Assembly (NCBI RefSeq): GCF_002205165.1
Contig: NZ_NIVS01000008.1
Coordinates: 41,039-105,038, forward strand
DNA from: Stenotrophomonas maltophilia
GTDB lineage: Bacteria; Pseudomonadota; Gammaproteobacteria; Xanthomonadales; Xanthomonadaceae
Direction of reading: 5' to 3'
Length of the DNA: 64,000 bases
The position numbers and the translations under genes were made by a program. Positions 1 through 7,932 of the stretch are shown here, piece by piece; positions within the stretch are counted from its first letter, which is position 1; every line of letters starts with the position of its first letter. The notes below the pieces were generated by a model that was given only the letters and a program-made list of their open reading frames with translations, was not told the origin of the DNA and searched no databases.

Positions 1-157
1 TGTCGGCCAGGGGGTCGAGCCGGGCTTCAAGAGTCTCGCTATGGGCTTGATTTTGCAGGACAAGTCGCGCACTCTGACGGACCGCGACGTGGATGCGGTG
101 GTGGCCGAGGCGGTCTCTGCCATGGAGCGTGAACATCACGCCCGGATCCGCGGTTGA
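1..157 (+). CDS. pheT: Phenylalanyl-tRNA synthetase beta subunit, C-terminal end (partial)
   Basis: Only the last 51 codons are in the window; the frame is open from base 2 and stops with TGA at 155-157. The peptide contains GVEPGFKSLAMGLILQD and then a short helix rich in Ala/Val/Glu, which matches the end of the ferredoxin-fold anticodon-binding domain that closes PheT. PheT pairs with PheS to charge tRNA-Phe in the cytoplasm. The next gene is ihfA, the same pheT-ihfA order as in E. coli and most gammaproteobacteria, which supports the assignment strongly although no catalytic part is visible. Confidence 0.9.
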   Translation, partial: VGQGVEPGFKSLAMGLILQDKSRTLTDRDVDAVVAEAVSAMEREHHARIRG

Positions 158-183
158 ACGGGAAGCATGGGGGATAGCAGGCA

Positions 184-483
184 ATGGCATTGACCAAGGC
201 GGAGATGGCCGAGAAGCTGTTCGACGAAGTCGGTCTGAACAAGCGCGAAGCCAAGGAATTTGTCGACGCGTTCTTCGATGTGCTGCGTGAAGCATTGGAA
301 CAGGGACGTCAGGTGAAGCTGTCCGGCTTCGGGAATTTCGACCTGCGGCGCAAGAACCAGCGCCCGGGTCGCAACCCCAAGACCGGTGAGGAAATTCCGA
401 TTTCCGCCCGTACGGTGGTCACCTTCCGTCCGGGCCAGAAGCTCAAGGAAAGGGTAGAGGCATATGCTGGATCCGGGCAGTAA
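184..483 (+). CDS. ihfA: Integration host factor subunit alpha
   Basis: A 99-residue HU/IHF-family DNA-bending protein. The N-terminal helices ([20 protein letters not shown]) are followed by the beta-arm region with [12 protein letters not shown] around residues 62-73; this arm with its Pro intercalates into the minor groove. Length equals that of E. coli IhfA. IHF, with the beta subunit encoded elsewhere, bends DNA at promoters, recombination sites and origins. It lies 26 bp after pheT and probably shares its transcript. The 3' end overlaps the next gene by 20 bp in another frame. Confidence 0.97.
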   Translation: MALTKAEMAEKLFDEVGLNKREAKEFVDAFFDVLREALEQGRQVKLSGFGNFDLRRKNQRPGRNPKTGEEIPISARTVVTFRPGQKLKERVEAYAGSGQ

Positions 484-820
484 CCGAGAACTTCCGCCGA
501 TACCGGCCAAGCGCTACTTCACCATCGGTGAGGTCAGCGAACTGTGCGACGTCAAGCCGCACGTGCTGCGCTACTGGGAAACCGAGTTCCCCAGTCTCGA
601 GCCGGCCAAGCGCCGCGGCAACCGCCGCTACTACCAGCGCCACGACGTGCTGATGGTCCGCCAGATCCGCGGCCTGCTCTACGAGCAGGGCTACACCATC
701 GGCGGTGCGCGCCTGCGCCTGGAAGGCGCCGATGCGCGCGAGGAATCGGCGCTGAGCAACCAGATCATCAAGCAGACGCGGATGGAACTGGAAGAAGTGC
801 TTCAATTGCTGCGCCGCTGA
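464..820 (+). CDS. MerR-family transcriptional regulator
   Basis: A 118-residue protein. Residues 17-85 form a MerR winged helix-turn-helix ([22 protein letters not shown], then the wing with RRGNRRYY). The C-terminal third is a short coiled coil ending [11 protein letters not shown], without the cysteine-containing effector domain of metal-sensing MerR proteins, so the inducer is unknown. It starts inside the end of ihfA (20 bp overlap), and a GAGG lies just before the ATG, suggesting co-translation with ihfA. A MerR gene in this ihfA/tRNA-Pro position is common in gammaproteobacteria; its target is not evident here. Confidence 0.9.
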   Translation: MLDPGSNRELPPIPAKRYFTIGEVSELCDVKPHVLRYWETEFPSLEPAKRRGNRRYYQRHDVLMVRQIRGLLYEQGYTIGGARLRLEGADAREESALSNQIIKQTRMELEEVLQLLRR

Positions 821-842
821 ACCATTTTTCACGCAAACCCGT

Positions 843-848
843 TATACT
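843..848 (+). promoter_or_regulatory. Probable -10 box of the tRNA-Pro promoter
   Basis: TATACT lies 39 bp before the tRNA and is followed by a GC-rich discriminator (CGTCGGCCC), typical of stable-RNA promoters that respond to ppGpp/DksA. No good -35 hexamer is visible at 16-18 bp; an AT-rich stretch at 824-829 lies too close for the optimal spacing. Inferred from sequence only. Confidence 0.45.
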
Positions 849-887
849 CGTCGGCCCGCTGAGAGGCGGGGACATTGCCAGCATCAT

Positions 888-964
888 CGGGGCGTAGCGC
901 AGCCTGGTAGCGCATCTGCCTGGGGGGCAGAGGGTCGTCGGTTCAAATCCGGCCGTCCCGACCA
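888..964 (+). tRNA. tRNA-Pro (anticodon GGG)
   Basis: A 77-nt cloverleaf with encoded CCA. The acceptor arms CGGGGCG and CGTCCCG pair (one G-U), the D-arm reads GCGCAGCCTGGTAGCGC, the anticodon arm is TCTGC/GCAGA around loop CTGGGGG (anticodon GGG) and the T-loop is GTTCAAATC. The C at position 1 and the overall sequence match bacterial tRNA-Pro. It decodes CCC/CCU. A terminator follows 18 nt downstream. Confidence 0.97.
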
Positions 965-981
965 ATGTTGGTGATTCGATC

Positions 982-1017
982 AAGGGCTTGTGCAGCGATG
1001 CGCAGGCCTTTTTTCTT
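982..1017 (+). terminator. Rho-independent terminator of tRNA-Pro
   Basis: Arms 982-993 and 1000-1011 (AAGGGCTTGTGC / GCGCAGGCCTTT, with a few G-U pairs) around a 6-nt loop, followed by a T-rich run to 1017. Confidence 0.75.
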
Positions 1018-1050
1018 TGTGGGCGGCTTACCCGCGGCGGTGCTCACGGC

Positions 1051-2025
1051 TCAGCGAATGTACCCGGACCGCAAGATCACCTCATCCACCGCCGCCACAT
1101 CGTCGTACCGCAGCTCGATCAACGTGGCGATCGCCTTGGCTTTGTCCGGTTGTGCCGCGTAGTACGCGCTGGCGATGCGATACCCCACGTAATACCCCAG
1201 ATCACTGACCCCGAAACGGTTGGCGCTGCTGTTGTACAGCCAGTCGCGGTAGTCGTTGCCGCGACGGTCCGCCTGGAACTGCCGCTTGAGCTCGGCCTCG
1301 TGCGCCGGCCCATATACGTACAGCGGCAGGTCGGGCTTCTTTCCGGTGACCCGTTCGGCCACCAGTTCCGCGACGCCCTCACGCAGCGCGTACTGCGCCA
1401 GGGTGTCGCCGGCCTCGATCTGCTGGGTGTGGATGTACTCGTGGATGTTGTTCTGGCCGTTGTTGTGGAATGGCCGGGAGGCATAGAACGTGCGCAGTCG
1501 CGTCTGCAGCGGCTCGGGAAGTTCGGACACGTCCACGGTGTCATCGCCCAGGGCAAGTTCGGCGCCGATCAATACCTTGTCGTCCAACGTGGTGCCGCCG
1601 GTGCGCAGCACGCCGATCGCATAGGTGATGCTGGCCGGGCGCAATGCCGGATACAGGCGTTTCAACGTGGCAAGGTCAGCTTCCAGCCCGGTGGTCGCAG
1701 CGAAGGCCCGGTGGGTCAGCGGGCGCACAGACGCCCAGTAGCGCGGCCAGGCATCGATCGCGGCCACGTACTGCCCGGCGGTATAGCCGCGGGCCTGCAT
1801 CAAGGCATGCAGGCCGGGCGTGCCCCTGTCGATGTAGAGCAACTGGATGAGCTGCTGTTTGCGCGCTGGGTCTGGTTCGCTGCTGATCGCATCGTGGGCG
1901 ATCCAGAAGTTCTCGATGTCGGCGGTGACCACCTGCGCCGAGCCGTGTTGCTCGGCCGCGGCCGAGCCCAGCGGCAGCAGGCCAGCGATGAGCAGCGCCG
2001 GGAGTATCCGCATCCATGGCTTCAT
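1051..2025 (-). CDS. Secreted zinc-metalloprotease-like protein
   Basis: A 324-residue protein with a signal peptide (cleavage expected after GSAAA, about residue 24). Residues 195-199 read HEYIH, an HExxH zinc motif, and a downstream helix REGVAELVAE (about residues 215-224) offers a Glu as third ligand, the gluzincin arrangement seen in DUF2268-type predicted peptidases. A DxAQPDKAKAIATLI-like C-terminal region follows. Its substrate is unknown. The start is supported by GAGGA six bases upstream. It stands alone, tail-to-tail with the tRNA-Pro unit. The peptidase activity is an inference from the motif; the family name is less certain. Confidence 0.75.
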   Translation of the reverse strand: MKPWMRILPALLIAGLLPLGSAAAEQHGSAQVVTADIENFWIAHDAISSEPDPARKQQLIQLLYIDRGTPGLHALMQARGYTAGQYVAAIDAWPRYWASVRPLTHRAFAATTGLEADLATLKRLYPALRPASITYAIGVLRTGGTTLDDKVLIGAELALGDDTVDVSELPEPLQTRLRTFYASRPFHNNGQNNIHEYIHTQQIEAGDTLAQYALREGVAELVAERVTGKKPDLPLYVYGPAHEAELKRQFQADRRGNDYRDWLYNSSANRFGVSDLGYYVGYRIASAYYAAQPDKAKAIATLIELRYDDVAAVDEVILRSGYIR

Positions 2026-2095
2026 GTCGGTCCTCGTCCGGTGGCTGTCCCACCGTTGGATGCCGGCAGCGGCCAGAAGGTTTAAAGCCGTCGCC

Positions 2096-2557
2096 TCACT
2101 GAGCGTGCAACGGCAGCGGCCGGTCGATCACCACGTCCTTCATCACCAGGGTGGAGGTGAGCCGCTGCACGCCGGGCAGGGCGGAAAGGTGCTCGTCGTA
2201 CAGCTGCCGGAACGCGGCCAGGTCGCGGGTGACGACGTGCAGCAGGTAGTCCGGGTCGCCGAACAGGCGCTGCGCCTGCAGGACCTGCGGCACCTGGGCC
2301 ACCGCGTGCTCGAAGGCGCCCACCGCGTGGCGATCGCCGTCGCGCAGGGTGATGAACACCAGCGCCGAGAACTTCAGGCCCAGTGCGGCGGGATCGAGCT
2401 CGGCGCGGTAGCCCCGGATCGCGCCGGACTGTTCCAGCGCCCGCACGCGACGGTGGCAGGGCGAGACGCTCAGGCCGATGCGCTCGGCCAGTTCGGTCAC
2501 GGTGAGGCGGCCGTCTTTCTGCAGCTCGGCAAGAATCCGCTGGTCGGTGATGTCCAT
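2096..2557 (-). CDS. Lrp/AsnC-family transcriptional regulator
   Basis: A 153-residue protein. Residues 1-60 hold the helix-turn-helix (DITDQRILAELQKDGRLTV, then RIGLSVSPCHRRVRALE), and residues 65-145 the RAM ligand-binding domain (FITLRDGDRHAVGAFE, VTRDLAAFRQLYDEHL). The ATG at 2557 is preferred over an upstream in-frame start at 2644 because AGGAGG lies 11 bp before it and homologs begin MDxxDxxIL. It is divergent from a LysE exporter with a palindrome in the shared 119-bp spacer, so it most likely senses an amino acid and controls that exporter. Confidence 0.93.
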   Translation of the reverse strand: MDITDQRILAELQKDGRLTVTELAERIGLSVSPCHRRVRALEQSGAIRGYRAELDPAALGLKFSALVFITLRDGDRHAVGAFEHAVAQVPQVLQAQRLFGDPDYLLHVVTRDLAAFRQLYDEHLSALPGVQRLTSTLVMKDVVIDRPLPLHAQ

Positions 2558-2597
2558 GCGCAAGAGTTTCCTCCTGAGTGGCCGTGCCGGGCAAGTA

Positions 2598-2616
2598 TTT
2601 GGAAGCACATTCCAAA
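2598..2616. promoter_or_regulatory. Palindromic operator candidate between lrp-type and lysE-type genes
   Basis: TTTGGAA-GCACA-TTCCAAA is a perfect 7-bp inverted repeat with a 5-bp spacer. Lrp/AsnC dimers bind AT-flanked palindromes of this size. A second small palindrome GAATATTC follows at 2624-2631. The position, midway between two divergent starts, fits autoregulation plus control of the exporter. Binding is inferred. Confidence 0.55.
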
Positions 2617-2676
2617 GGAGCGGGAATATTCTTCTGTCTGGCACACGGATCGCGGCAAGACCGCCCTTTGGACCCC

Positions 2677-3294
2677 ATGCAACCCAGCGTCATCGCCGCC
2701 TTCTGGGCGGTCTCGATCCTCTTCGTGCTCACCCCCGGTGCGGATTGGGCGCACGCGATCGCTGCCGGCCTGCGCGGGCGCGCGGTGGTGCCAGCGGTGG
2801 CCGGGTTGCTGTCTGGCCATCTCCTGGCGATCGGGCTGGTGGCTGCGGGCGTCGGCGCGATGTTCGCCCGGGCGCCGGTCGCGCTGCACGTACTGACCGT
2901 CCTGGGCGCGCTGTATCTGCTGTGGCTGGGCATCGGGCTGCTGCGCCATCCGCCGGTCGCCGCCGCCGAAGCGGGGCAGACCGTGACGGGCTGGCGCCAC
3001 TGGGCGCTCAAGGGCGCCTGCGTGAGCGGTCTCAATCCCAAGGTGCTGCTGCTGTTCCTGGCGTTGCTGCCCCAGTTCATTTCCGCCGGCGCGGCGTGGG
3101 CGATGCCCGTCCAGATCCTCGCGCTGGGCCTAGTCCATCTGGTCAGCTGCGCGGCGGTGTATCTGGCCGTCGGGTATGGCGCCGGTGCCGTGCTGCGCAC
3201 CCGCCCGCGTGCATCACGCGTCGTGGGCCGCGTCTCGGGCGCCGCGATGATCCTGATCGCGGTGCTCTTGCTGAGCGGAACCGGCACACTCTGA
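2677..3294 (+). CDS. LysE/RhtB-family amino-acid exporter
   Basis: A 205-residue inner-membrane protein with about six hydrophobic segments. The N-terminus ([18 protein letters not shown]) carries the TPG motif of LysE-type exporters, and the middle has [22 protein letters not shown], matching the conserved NPK region. It exports an amino acid or related small molecule; the substrate cannot be told. The ATG at 2677 is chosen because the open frame upstream runs through the regulator's operator and is not hydrophobic. Divergent partner: the Lrp/AsnC gene. Confidence 0.9.
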   Translation: MQPSVIAAFWAVSILFVLTPGADWAHAIAAGLRGRAVVPAVAGLLSGHLLAIGLVAAGVGAMFARAPVALHVLTVLGALYLLWLGIGLLRHPPVAAAEAGQTVTGWRHWALKGACVSGLNPKVLLLFLALLPQFISAGAAWAMPVQILALGLVHLVSCAAVYLAVGYGAGAVLRTRPRASRVVGRVSGAAMILIAVLLLSGTGTL

Positions 3295-3325
3295 CCCCAC
3301 GTTGTTCCCCCCGAGGATCCTTCGC

Positions 3326-4171
3326 ATGACCGAACAGCTCCATCCCTACGCGTCCCCGGGCAGCACCCCGGTCCCGGCACCGCGCGTGCGCATTCCGCAT
3401 CTGCAGCAGATGAAGGAACGCGGCGAGAAGTGGGCCATGCTCACCGCCTACGATATGTACACCGCGGCGATCTTTGAAGACGCCGGCATTCCGGTGCTGC
3501 TGATCGGCGATTCGGCGTCCAACAACGTATTCGGCAACGACTCGCTGCTGCCGGTCACGGTCGATGAGCTGATGCCGCTGGTGCGCGCGGTGAGCCGCTG
3601 TACGCGGCGGCCGCTGGTGATCGCCGATCTGCCGTTCGGTTCCTACCAGGCCTCGCCGGAGCAGTGCTTCCATACGGCCGTGCGTTTCATGAAGGAAGGC
3701 GGCGCCCACGCGGTCAAGCTGGAAGGCGGCATCGAGATGGTGCCGCAGGTGCGCAAGCTGGTCAGCTGTGGGATCCCGGTGATGGCGCACATTGGTTTCA
3801 CCCCGCAATCGGAGCACCAGCTCGGTGGCTTCCGTGTGCAGGGGCGGGGCGAGGATGGCGCCCGGCTGATCGAGGAAGCGCGCGCGCTGGAGGCCGCAGG
3901 TGCCTTCGCGGTGCTGATGGAGATGGTACCGGGCGCGGTCGCCGCCCGGATCACCGCCGCGCTGAAGATCCCGACCGTCGGCATCGGGGTGGGCAGCGAC
4001 TGCGATGCGCAGGTGCTGGTCTGGCAGGACATGGCCGGCCTGCGCACCGGCAAGCTGCCGCGCTTCGTCAAGCAGTACGCGGACATGCACGGGCTGCTGC
4101 AGAAGGCCGCGCGTGAGTTCGCGGCAGAGGTGGGGGCAGGCACGTTCCCCGGCCCGGAACACACGTTCTGA
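3326..4171 (+). CDS. panB: 3-methyl-2-oxobutanoate hydroxymethyltransferase
   Basis: A 281-residue PanB. It makes ketopantoate from 2-oxoisovalerate and 5,10-methylene-THF, the first step of pantothenate/CoA synthesis. Visible motifs are [56 protein letters not shown] and [19 protein letters not shown]. Start ATG at 3326 is preceded by GAGG at 3313. The N-terminus carries about 20 extra residues ([19 protein letters not shown]) before the barrel. panC and panD are not adjacent, unlike in many bacteria. Cytoplasmic. Confidence 0.96.
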   Translation: MTEQLHPYASPGSTPVPAPRVRIPHLQQMKERGEKWAMLTAYDMYTAAIFEDAGIPVLLIGDSASNNVFGNDSLLPVTVDELMPLVRAVSRCTRRPLVIADLPFGSYQASPEQCFHTAVRFMKEGGAHAVKLEGGIEMVPQVRKLVSCGIPVMAHIGFTPQSEHQLGGFRVQGRGEDGARLIEEARALEAAGAFAVLMEMVPGAVAARITAALKIPTVGIGVGSDCDAQVLVWQDMAGLRTGKLPRFVKQYADMHGLLQKAAREFAAEVGAGTFPGPEHTF

Positions 4172-4196
4172 TCGACAGGCGTATCGCCTGAGGCGC

Positions 4197-4505
4197 GTGC
4201 CCACCACGCCCAATGCCGCCGGTCGGCATCCGGTGCTGGATCATCTGGAGCTGATCGTGGGCGCGCAGGGCGATGCGCAGGGGCCGAGCATGCGCACGCG
4301 GGTGTTCGGGGCTGGCCATTGGACCGGGCAGGGGGCGTGGCGCTCGGTGTCCTGGGTGCTGCCGGTGCCCGCAAGCGGCAGGTTCGTCCGTGCCCCGGGC
4401 AACAGTACCGCCGAGCGCTCGCCACTGCCCGATGTGCCGGATGAGGATCCCTGGCAGGACCTGTGGTTCTACTCCAATCCGGTGTTCTTCGAGGTCGCGC
4501 GCTGA
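4197..4505 (+). pseudogene. C-terminal remnant resembling a PHP-type phosphoesterase
   Basis: An open frame of about 100 codons that begins with a possible GTG at 4197 and ends HLELIVGAQG...RGHW-like, then PDEDPWQDLWFYSNPVFFEVAR. The last 25 residues look like the end of PHP-domain metal-dependent phosphoesterases, which close with a 'LWFYSNPVFV' strand. No catalytic N-terminal part exists, because panB ends only 25 bp upstream. No ribosome-binding site is obvious. It is either a truncated relic left by deletion or a small expressed gene; the family link is from memory of the motif and is tentative. Confidence 0.4.
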
Positions 4506-4595
4506 GCCTGCCCGCGCATGCGACGAAGGATGGGCGGGTAGGGACCATCGGGGTAGAGTGGATGCTCAACCCCATGGACGAGGAAGGAGAAAAAG

Positions 4596-5051
4596 ATGGC
4601 GGTGCGCACCTTGGTAGCGGCGGATCTCGAACAGGCCAGCCGCATCTGCATGGCGGCCTTCATGGGATCGGTGGCCGATTCACTGACCCCGCTTGGTATC
4701 GAGACGTTTTCCCGCATCGCCTCGGTGGAAGGATTCCGTACGCGGATGTCGCACGACAACCTCATGCTGGTGTTCGAACAGCAGGACCGTATCGTCGGTG
4801 TGGCGGAGCTCAAGGAGGGCCGCCACGTGGCGATGTTGTTCGTGGACCCTGCCGTTCAACAGCAGGGCATCGGCAAGGCGCTGATGGCCGCCATGATCGA
4901 TCACGCACGCGTGGACGTGCTGCGTGTCAGCGCTTCGCTGTCGTCGGTGCCGGCGTATGAACGCTATGGCTTTGCGTGCGCAGGCGAGGCTGCCGAGTCC
5001 TCCGGCTTGAAGTATCAGCCGATGGACATGCAGCTCATGGCCCGCCCCTGA
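4596..5051 (+). CDS. GNAT-family N-acetyltransferase
   Basis: A 151-residue acyltransferase. The acetyl-CoA pyrophosphate-binding motif A is VDPAVQQQGIGKALMAAMI (Q-x-x-G-I-G), preceded by the beta strand RHVAMLF, and motif B is SLSSVPAYERYGF. It transfers acetyl from acetyl-CoA to an amine; the substrate is unknown. GAAGGAG lies just before the ATG. It is a single gene between the PHP-like remnant and a DUF1328 peptide. Confidence 0.88.
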   Translation: MAVRTLVAADLEQASRICMAAFMGSVADSLTPLGIETFSRIASVEGFRTRMSHDNLMLVFEQQDRIVGVAELKEGRHVAMLFVDPAVQQQGIGKALMAAMIDHARVDVLRVSASLSSVPAYERYGFACAGEAAESSGLKYQPMDMQLMARP

Positions 5052-5147
5052 CTTCACGCCGTTCAGCCGGTGCGTTCACGAAGGTGAGACAGCCCAGTGG
5101 CTACCGTGGAGTCCTGTCATTCAACCCGATTCGGGGAAAGGATCATC

Positions 5148-5321
5148 ATGATCAAGTGGGCCATCATTTTTGCTGTCATCGGCCTGATCGCTGGCGCCCT
5201 CGGTTTTGCGGGCATCGGTGGCGCCGCCATCGGCATCGCCAAGTTCCTGTTCTGGGCGGGCATCATCATCGCCGTGGTGCTGTTCGTGCTGGGCATGACC
5301 ATCGCCAAGAAAGTGACCTGA
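5148..5321 (+). CDS. DUF1328 small membrane protein
   Basis: A 57-residue, almost entirely hydrophobic protein with two transmembrane segments (residues 3-22 and 28-52) rich in Gly/Ala/Ile, ending AKKVT. This is the DUF1328 (YtjA-type) family of the inner membrane, of unknown function and often stress-induced. The ATG at 5148 is preferred to an in-frame upstream start at 5097 because GGGGAAAGGA precedes it and the family begins at the first membrane helix. A terminator follows. Confidence 0.9.
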   Translation: MIKWAIIFAVIGLIAGALGFAGIGGAAIGIAKFLFWAGIIIAVVLFVLGMTIAKKVT

Positions 5322-5356
5322 CAAGACGCGCACCTGCGCCACGGTTCCAGATCAAC

Positions 5357-5384
5357 GGCCTGCGCGGTTACGCGCAGGCCTTTT
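5357..5384 (+). terminator. Rho-independent terminator after the DUF1328 gene
   Basis: Perfect 10-bp stem GGCCTGCGCG / CGCGCAGGCC with loop GTTA and a TTTT tail at 5381-5384. Confidence 0.85.
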
Positions 5385-5423
5385 CATTGGCGGCCATCAT
5401 TGCTGCAGACCTGCGGAAGCAGC

Positions 5424-6194
5424 TCACTGGAAATACACCGAGACCCCCAGCCCGGCCTGCACGTCCGGGCTGTCATCATCCAGGCCCACGTCGAACGAGG
5501 CGTCCAGCTGCACCGTCGGCGTCACCATCCAGGTGATGCCTGCACCCGCTATTTCGGTCGAAGGCTCGCCGTCGGTATCGGTGAACCCGGCCTCCAGATA
5601 GGTACTGAGGGTATCGGTCGCGGCAAAGCTCAGGCTCGGTGCCCAGGTGACGCTGTCCTCGCTGCCACCGCGGGTCACGTTGGCGTACAGCGCACCGGTC
5701 CACTGATCGTTGAAGTCGTACTCATAGCTCGCGCCCAGCGCGTACTGCGTGGCACCCTCGCTGAAGTCGCGCGAGCCGGTGGCGAAGGTGGTGCTGGCAA
5801 GCACCGCCAGCGCGTGTTTTTCCGAGGACAAGGGCAGGGCGACCTTCAGGCCGAGGCCCAGGTCGCCCGCACCGTGGCTGCGTTCGCTGGGCGCACCGCG
5901 TGGCGCTACGCGCAGGTGGTTCCAGGGCGAGGTGAAGGCCTGCAGTTCCATATGGCTGGCCACGCCGATACGGAGATTGAGGTCAGTGCTGTACTGCGTG
6001 CTCAGGACCCCCGCGTCGTCCCGGTCACGGCTGAAACTGGGCAACCCCGCTTCCAGCGCGACGCCACCGCGGGGCAATGTCGAGGCGGCGAAGCCGATGC
6101 CGGGGCGGTCGAAGGCCAGCTCCGGCGGCGCGTCCTGCTGCGCATGCACGGCACCGGAGAACAGCACGGACAGCAGCAGGGCCGAACACCGCAT
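5424..6194 (-). CDS. Outer-membrane beta-barrel protein (phenol MetA-pathway-like transporter family)
   Basis: A 256-residue protein with a signal peptide ending VHAQ. The body alternates polar and hydrophobic residues in strands separated by short turns (GLGLKVALPL, LAVLASTTFATG, YALGASYEYDF, WTGALYANVT), and it ends with the aromatic C-terminus VSVYFQ of an outer-membrane barrel. The GDLGLGLKV and TGSRDFSEGATQYALGASYEY regions fit the 'MetA pathway of phenol degradation' / putative transporter family. The cargo is unknown. ATG at 6194 is used since GGAG precedes it by 7 bases. A single gene. Confidence 0.72.
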   Translation of the reverse strand: MRCSALLLSVLFSGAVHAQQDAPPELAFDRPGIGFAASTLPRGGVALEAGLPSFSRDRDDAGVLSTQYSTDLNLRIGVASHMELQAFTSPWNHLRVAPRGAPSERSHGAGDLGLGLKVALPLSSEKHALAVLASTTFATGSRDFSEGATQYALGASYEYDFNDQWTGALYANVTRGGSEDSVTWAPSLSFAATDTLSTYLEAGFTDTDGEPSTEIAGAGITWMVTPTVQLDASFDVGLDDDSPDVQAGLGVSVYFQ

Positions 6195-6358
6195 GGGCAC
6201 GCTCCAGGCCGGCCGATACCGGCGTCAAGAAGCAGTCAGCCTGCCCCTTGGCCGGAATGTAGCACGCTGATTTCGGTGCTCATGTGCAGGTGTCGTCCTG
6301 GCCGGCGCAGGTCCCCAAGGGCCCGGTTCGTGGCGGGTGGGGCGGTGTCCGGTGTCGC

Positions 6359-6775
6359 TCAGCGTGCCGGCCGGGTCATGGCGATGAGGGCATCGCGCAC
6401 ACGCTCGGTCGCCGCCTCCGGTGTTGCGTCACAACCGAGCACGCAGGCGCGGAGCAGGAAACCATCGGCGGCATGCCGTGCAGCGGTCAGCTGTGCATCG
6501 CGCCGGTCCAGCGGATGGTCGCGCAGGACCGCATCGAGCCACGCACGCCGTGCGGTGATCCAGTCGCTGTCGACGTGGTGCGGGCGACATTCCGCACTGA
6601 TGGTGCGGCCGATGTCGAACAGCTCGGCGATGTAGGCACGCGAGAACCGGCCGTGGGCCTGGTTGTCGCGGTCCATGCGCCGCTGGATGGCGCGGTGGAG
6701 ATTGGCCACGATCGCATGCGCGGCCAGGTCGTCATTGGCTGCTCGCAGCAGCAGGGTATCGGTTGCGTTGTGCAT
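6359..6775 (-). CDS. Uncharacterised protein in the MipA-linked operon
   Basis: A 138-residue, soluble, predominantly helical protein rich in Arg, Ala and Asp (HNATDTLLLRAANDDLAAH, RMDRDNQAHGRFSRAYIAEL, RVRDALIAM). No signal peptide, membrane segment or known motif is seen. The start is well supported by GGAGG five bases before the ATG. It follows the ParS-like gene by 39 bp on the same strand, so the two are probably co-transcribed with the MipA gene. Its position next to a ParS-like antitoxin domain raises the possibility of a toxin or partner role, but its sequence does not resemble RES-domain toxins. Function unknown. Confidence 0.7.
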   Translation of the reverse strand: MHNATDTLLLRAANDDLAAHAIVANLHRAIQRRMDRDNQAHGRFSRAYIAELFDIGRTISAECRPHHVDSDWITARRAWLDAVLRDHPLDRRDAQLTAARHAADGFLLRACVLGCDATPEAATERVRDALIAMTRPAR

Positions 6776-6814
6776 TCGCGCCTCCAGGACACCGGTGGGG
6801 GGAAAAACGTGGGT

Positions 6815-7027
6815 TCAGCCGCGTGGCAGCGCCGGACCGCCCTGCCGAAGAAGGGTGTCCAGCAGCGCGACGACGCGTTCGCCCTGGCCTTGGCAGGCCA
6901 GTTCGAACGTGGTCTGCCCGTCGAGCGCGGGCAGCGGGGAATGCAGAATCCATTCAAGAACGGCGGCGCGGTCCGGTTCGATCTGCAAGGCCAGATCCGC
7001 GACACGACGTACGATTCCCTGACGCAT
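6815..7027 (-). CDS. Small protein with a possible MbcA/ParS toxin-binding domain
   Basis: A 70-residue protein. The segment PLPALDGQTTFELACQGQGE followed by RVVALLDTLL resembles the Xre/MbcA/ParS toxin-binding fold, whose signature is 'lgG.tPleLl.t..G...V..lL'. The usual N-terminal Xre helix-turn-helix is absent and no RES-domain toxin is nearby. Its ATG begins 2 nt after the stop of the MipA gene (TGATCATG), indicating translational coupling. The family call rests on a weak motif; the gene itself is plausible because of the coupling and the codon use, which matches its neighbours. Confidence 0.55.
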   Translation of the reverse strand: MRQGIVRRVADLALQIEPDRAAVLEWILHSPLPALDGQTTFELACQGQGERVVALLDTLLRQGGPALPRG

Positions 7028-7029
7028 GA

Positions 7030-7818
7030 TCAGAATCCGTAACTGAGGGAGAGGGCGGCGGTATCCATGTGATCGCCACGGGTCATCGGGCTGTCGCGCA
7101 CGGCATCGGCCAGCGAAGTGCGACGGATCGATGCGGTCGCGGTCCAGCGCGGCCCCAGCGGCATCACCGCGGCGATGTCCATGTAGGGCGAAACACCGCT
7201 GCCGGCCGAGTAGTGCGCCAGGCCGCTGCGTGCCGCTTCGCGTTGGCTCACGCCGAAGTAGTAATCGTTGAGATCGGCGCTGGTGTAGGTCAGGCCCACT
7301 GCGGGCATGAAGGTCACACGGCCGGCGGGGACCGGGTAAGCGTATCGGGCGTCGGCCGAGAAACCGCCGCCATGCCCGGTGACCTCGGCCTGCGCATTGG
7401 CCTGCAGCACGCCCCATTCGGCCTGGTGGCGCCAGGAAACGCCCAGCATGCCGGACAGGCTGCGATTGTCGAGCTGGCGCAGCTGCGGGTCATGGCTGTC
7501 GCGGCGTTTGAAACGCATCACGTACGGCGAGGCGGTGAGCGCCAGTTCGGACTGCGCGGTCTGGTGCAGGCGATAACCTACGCTGCCACCGCGGAAGAAG
7601 AACGAGCGGCCTTCCCAGCTGACGATCGGGGCGGCCAGACGGTCGGTGTCATAGCCGGCATAGGGGGCCTTGAGGGCGACAACGGCGATGCCGACGCTGC
7701 CCTTCCTGCCCGGCTCGGGAGCATCGGCGGCCTGGGCGCCGGTGGCGAACAGCGCGCTGGCCAGGGCCAGGCCAGACAGAGCGGAAGAAGGGCGCGGAAA
7801 ACGGAAACGGACGTGCAT
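7030..7818 (-). CDS. MipA/OmpV-family outer-membrane protein
   Basis: A 262-residue protein with a signal peptide (cleavage near ATGAQA-AD). The mature part alternates amphipathic strands (VGIAVVALKAPYAGYDTD, FFRGGSVGYRLHQ, MLGVSWRHQAEWG, RVTFMPAVGLTYTSADLNDYYFG) and ends ALSLSYGF with the terminal Phe of outer-membrane barrels. The GYDTDRLAAPIVSWEGRSFFF and DLNDYYFGVS stretches are typical of MipA/OmpV proteins. The start could also be an ATG at 7851, which has a better AGGG spacing and would lengthen the signal peptide by 11 residues. It is divergent from a two-component system, a common arrangement for MipA genes, and is probably its target. Confidence 0.88.
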   Translation of the reverse strand: MHVRFRFPRPSSALSGLALASALFATGAQAADAPEPGRKGSVGIAVVALKAPYAGYDTDRLAAPIVSWEGRSFFFRGGSVGYRLHQTAQSELALTASPYVMRFKRRDSHDPQLRQLDNRSLSGMLGVSWRHQAEWGVLQANAQAEVTGHGGGFSADARYAYPVPAGRVTFMPAVGLTYTSADLNDYYFGVSQREAARSGLAHYSAGSGVSPYMDIAAVMPLGPRWTATASIRRTSLADAVRDSPMTRGDHMDTAALSLSYGF

Positions 7819-7932
7819 GAACCTGCCGAGGGGGAACAACCGGAGCCTCATGGTGAGCGCCCTACATTGTCGGAACGTTACGTCCGGTGGCGCGGTACCA
7901 TCGCCTCCTTCGTACCCGCAGGCACCGCTCCC

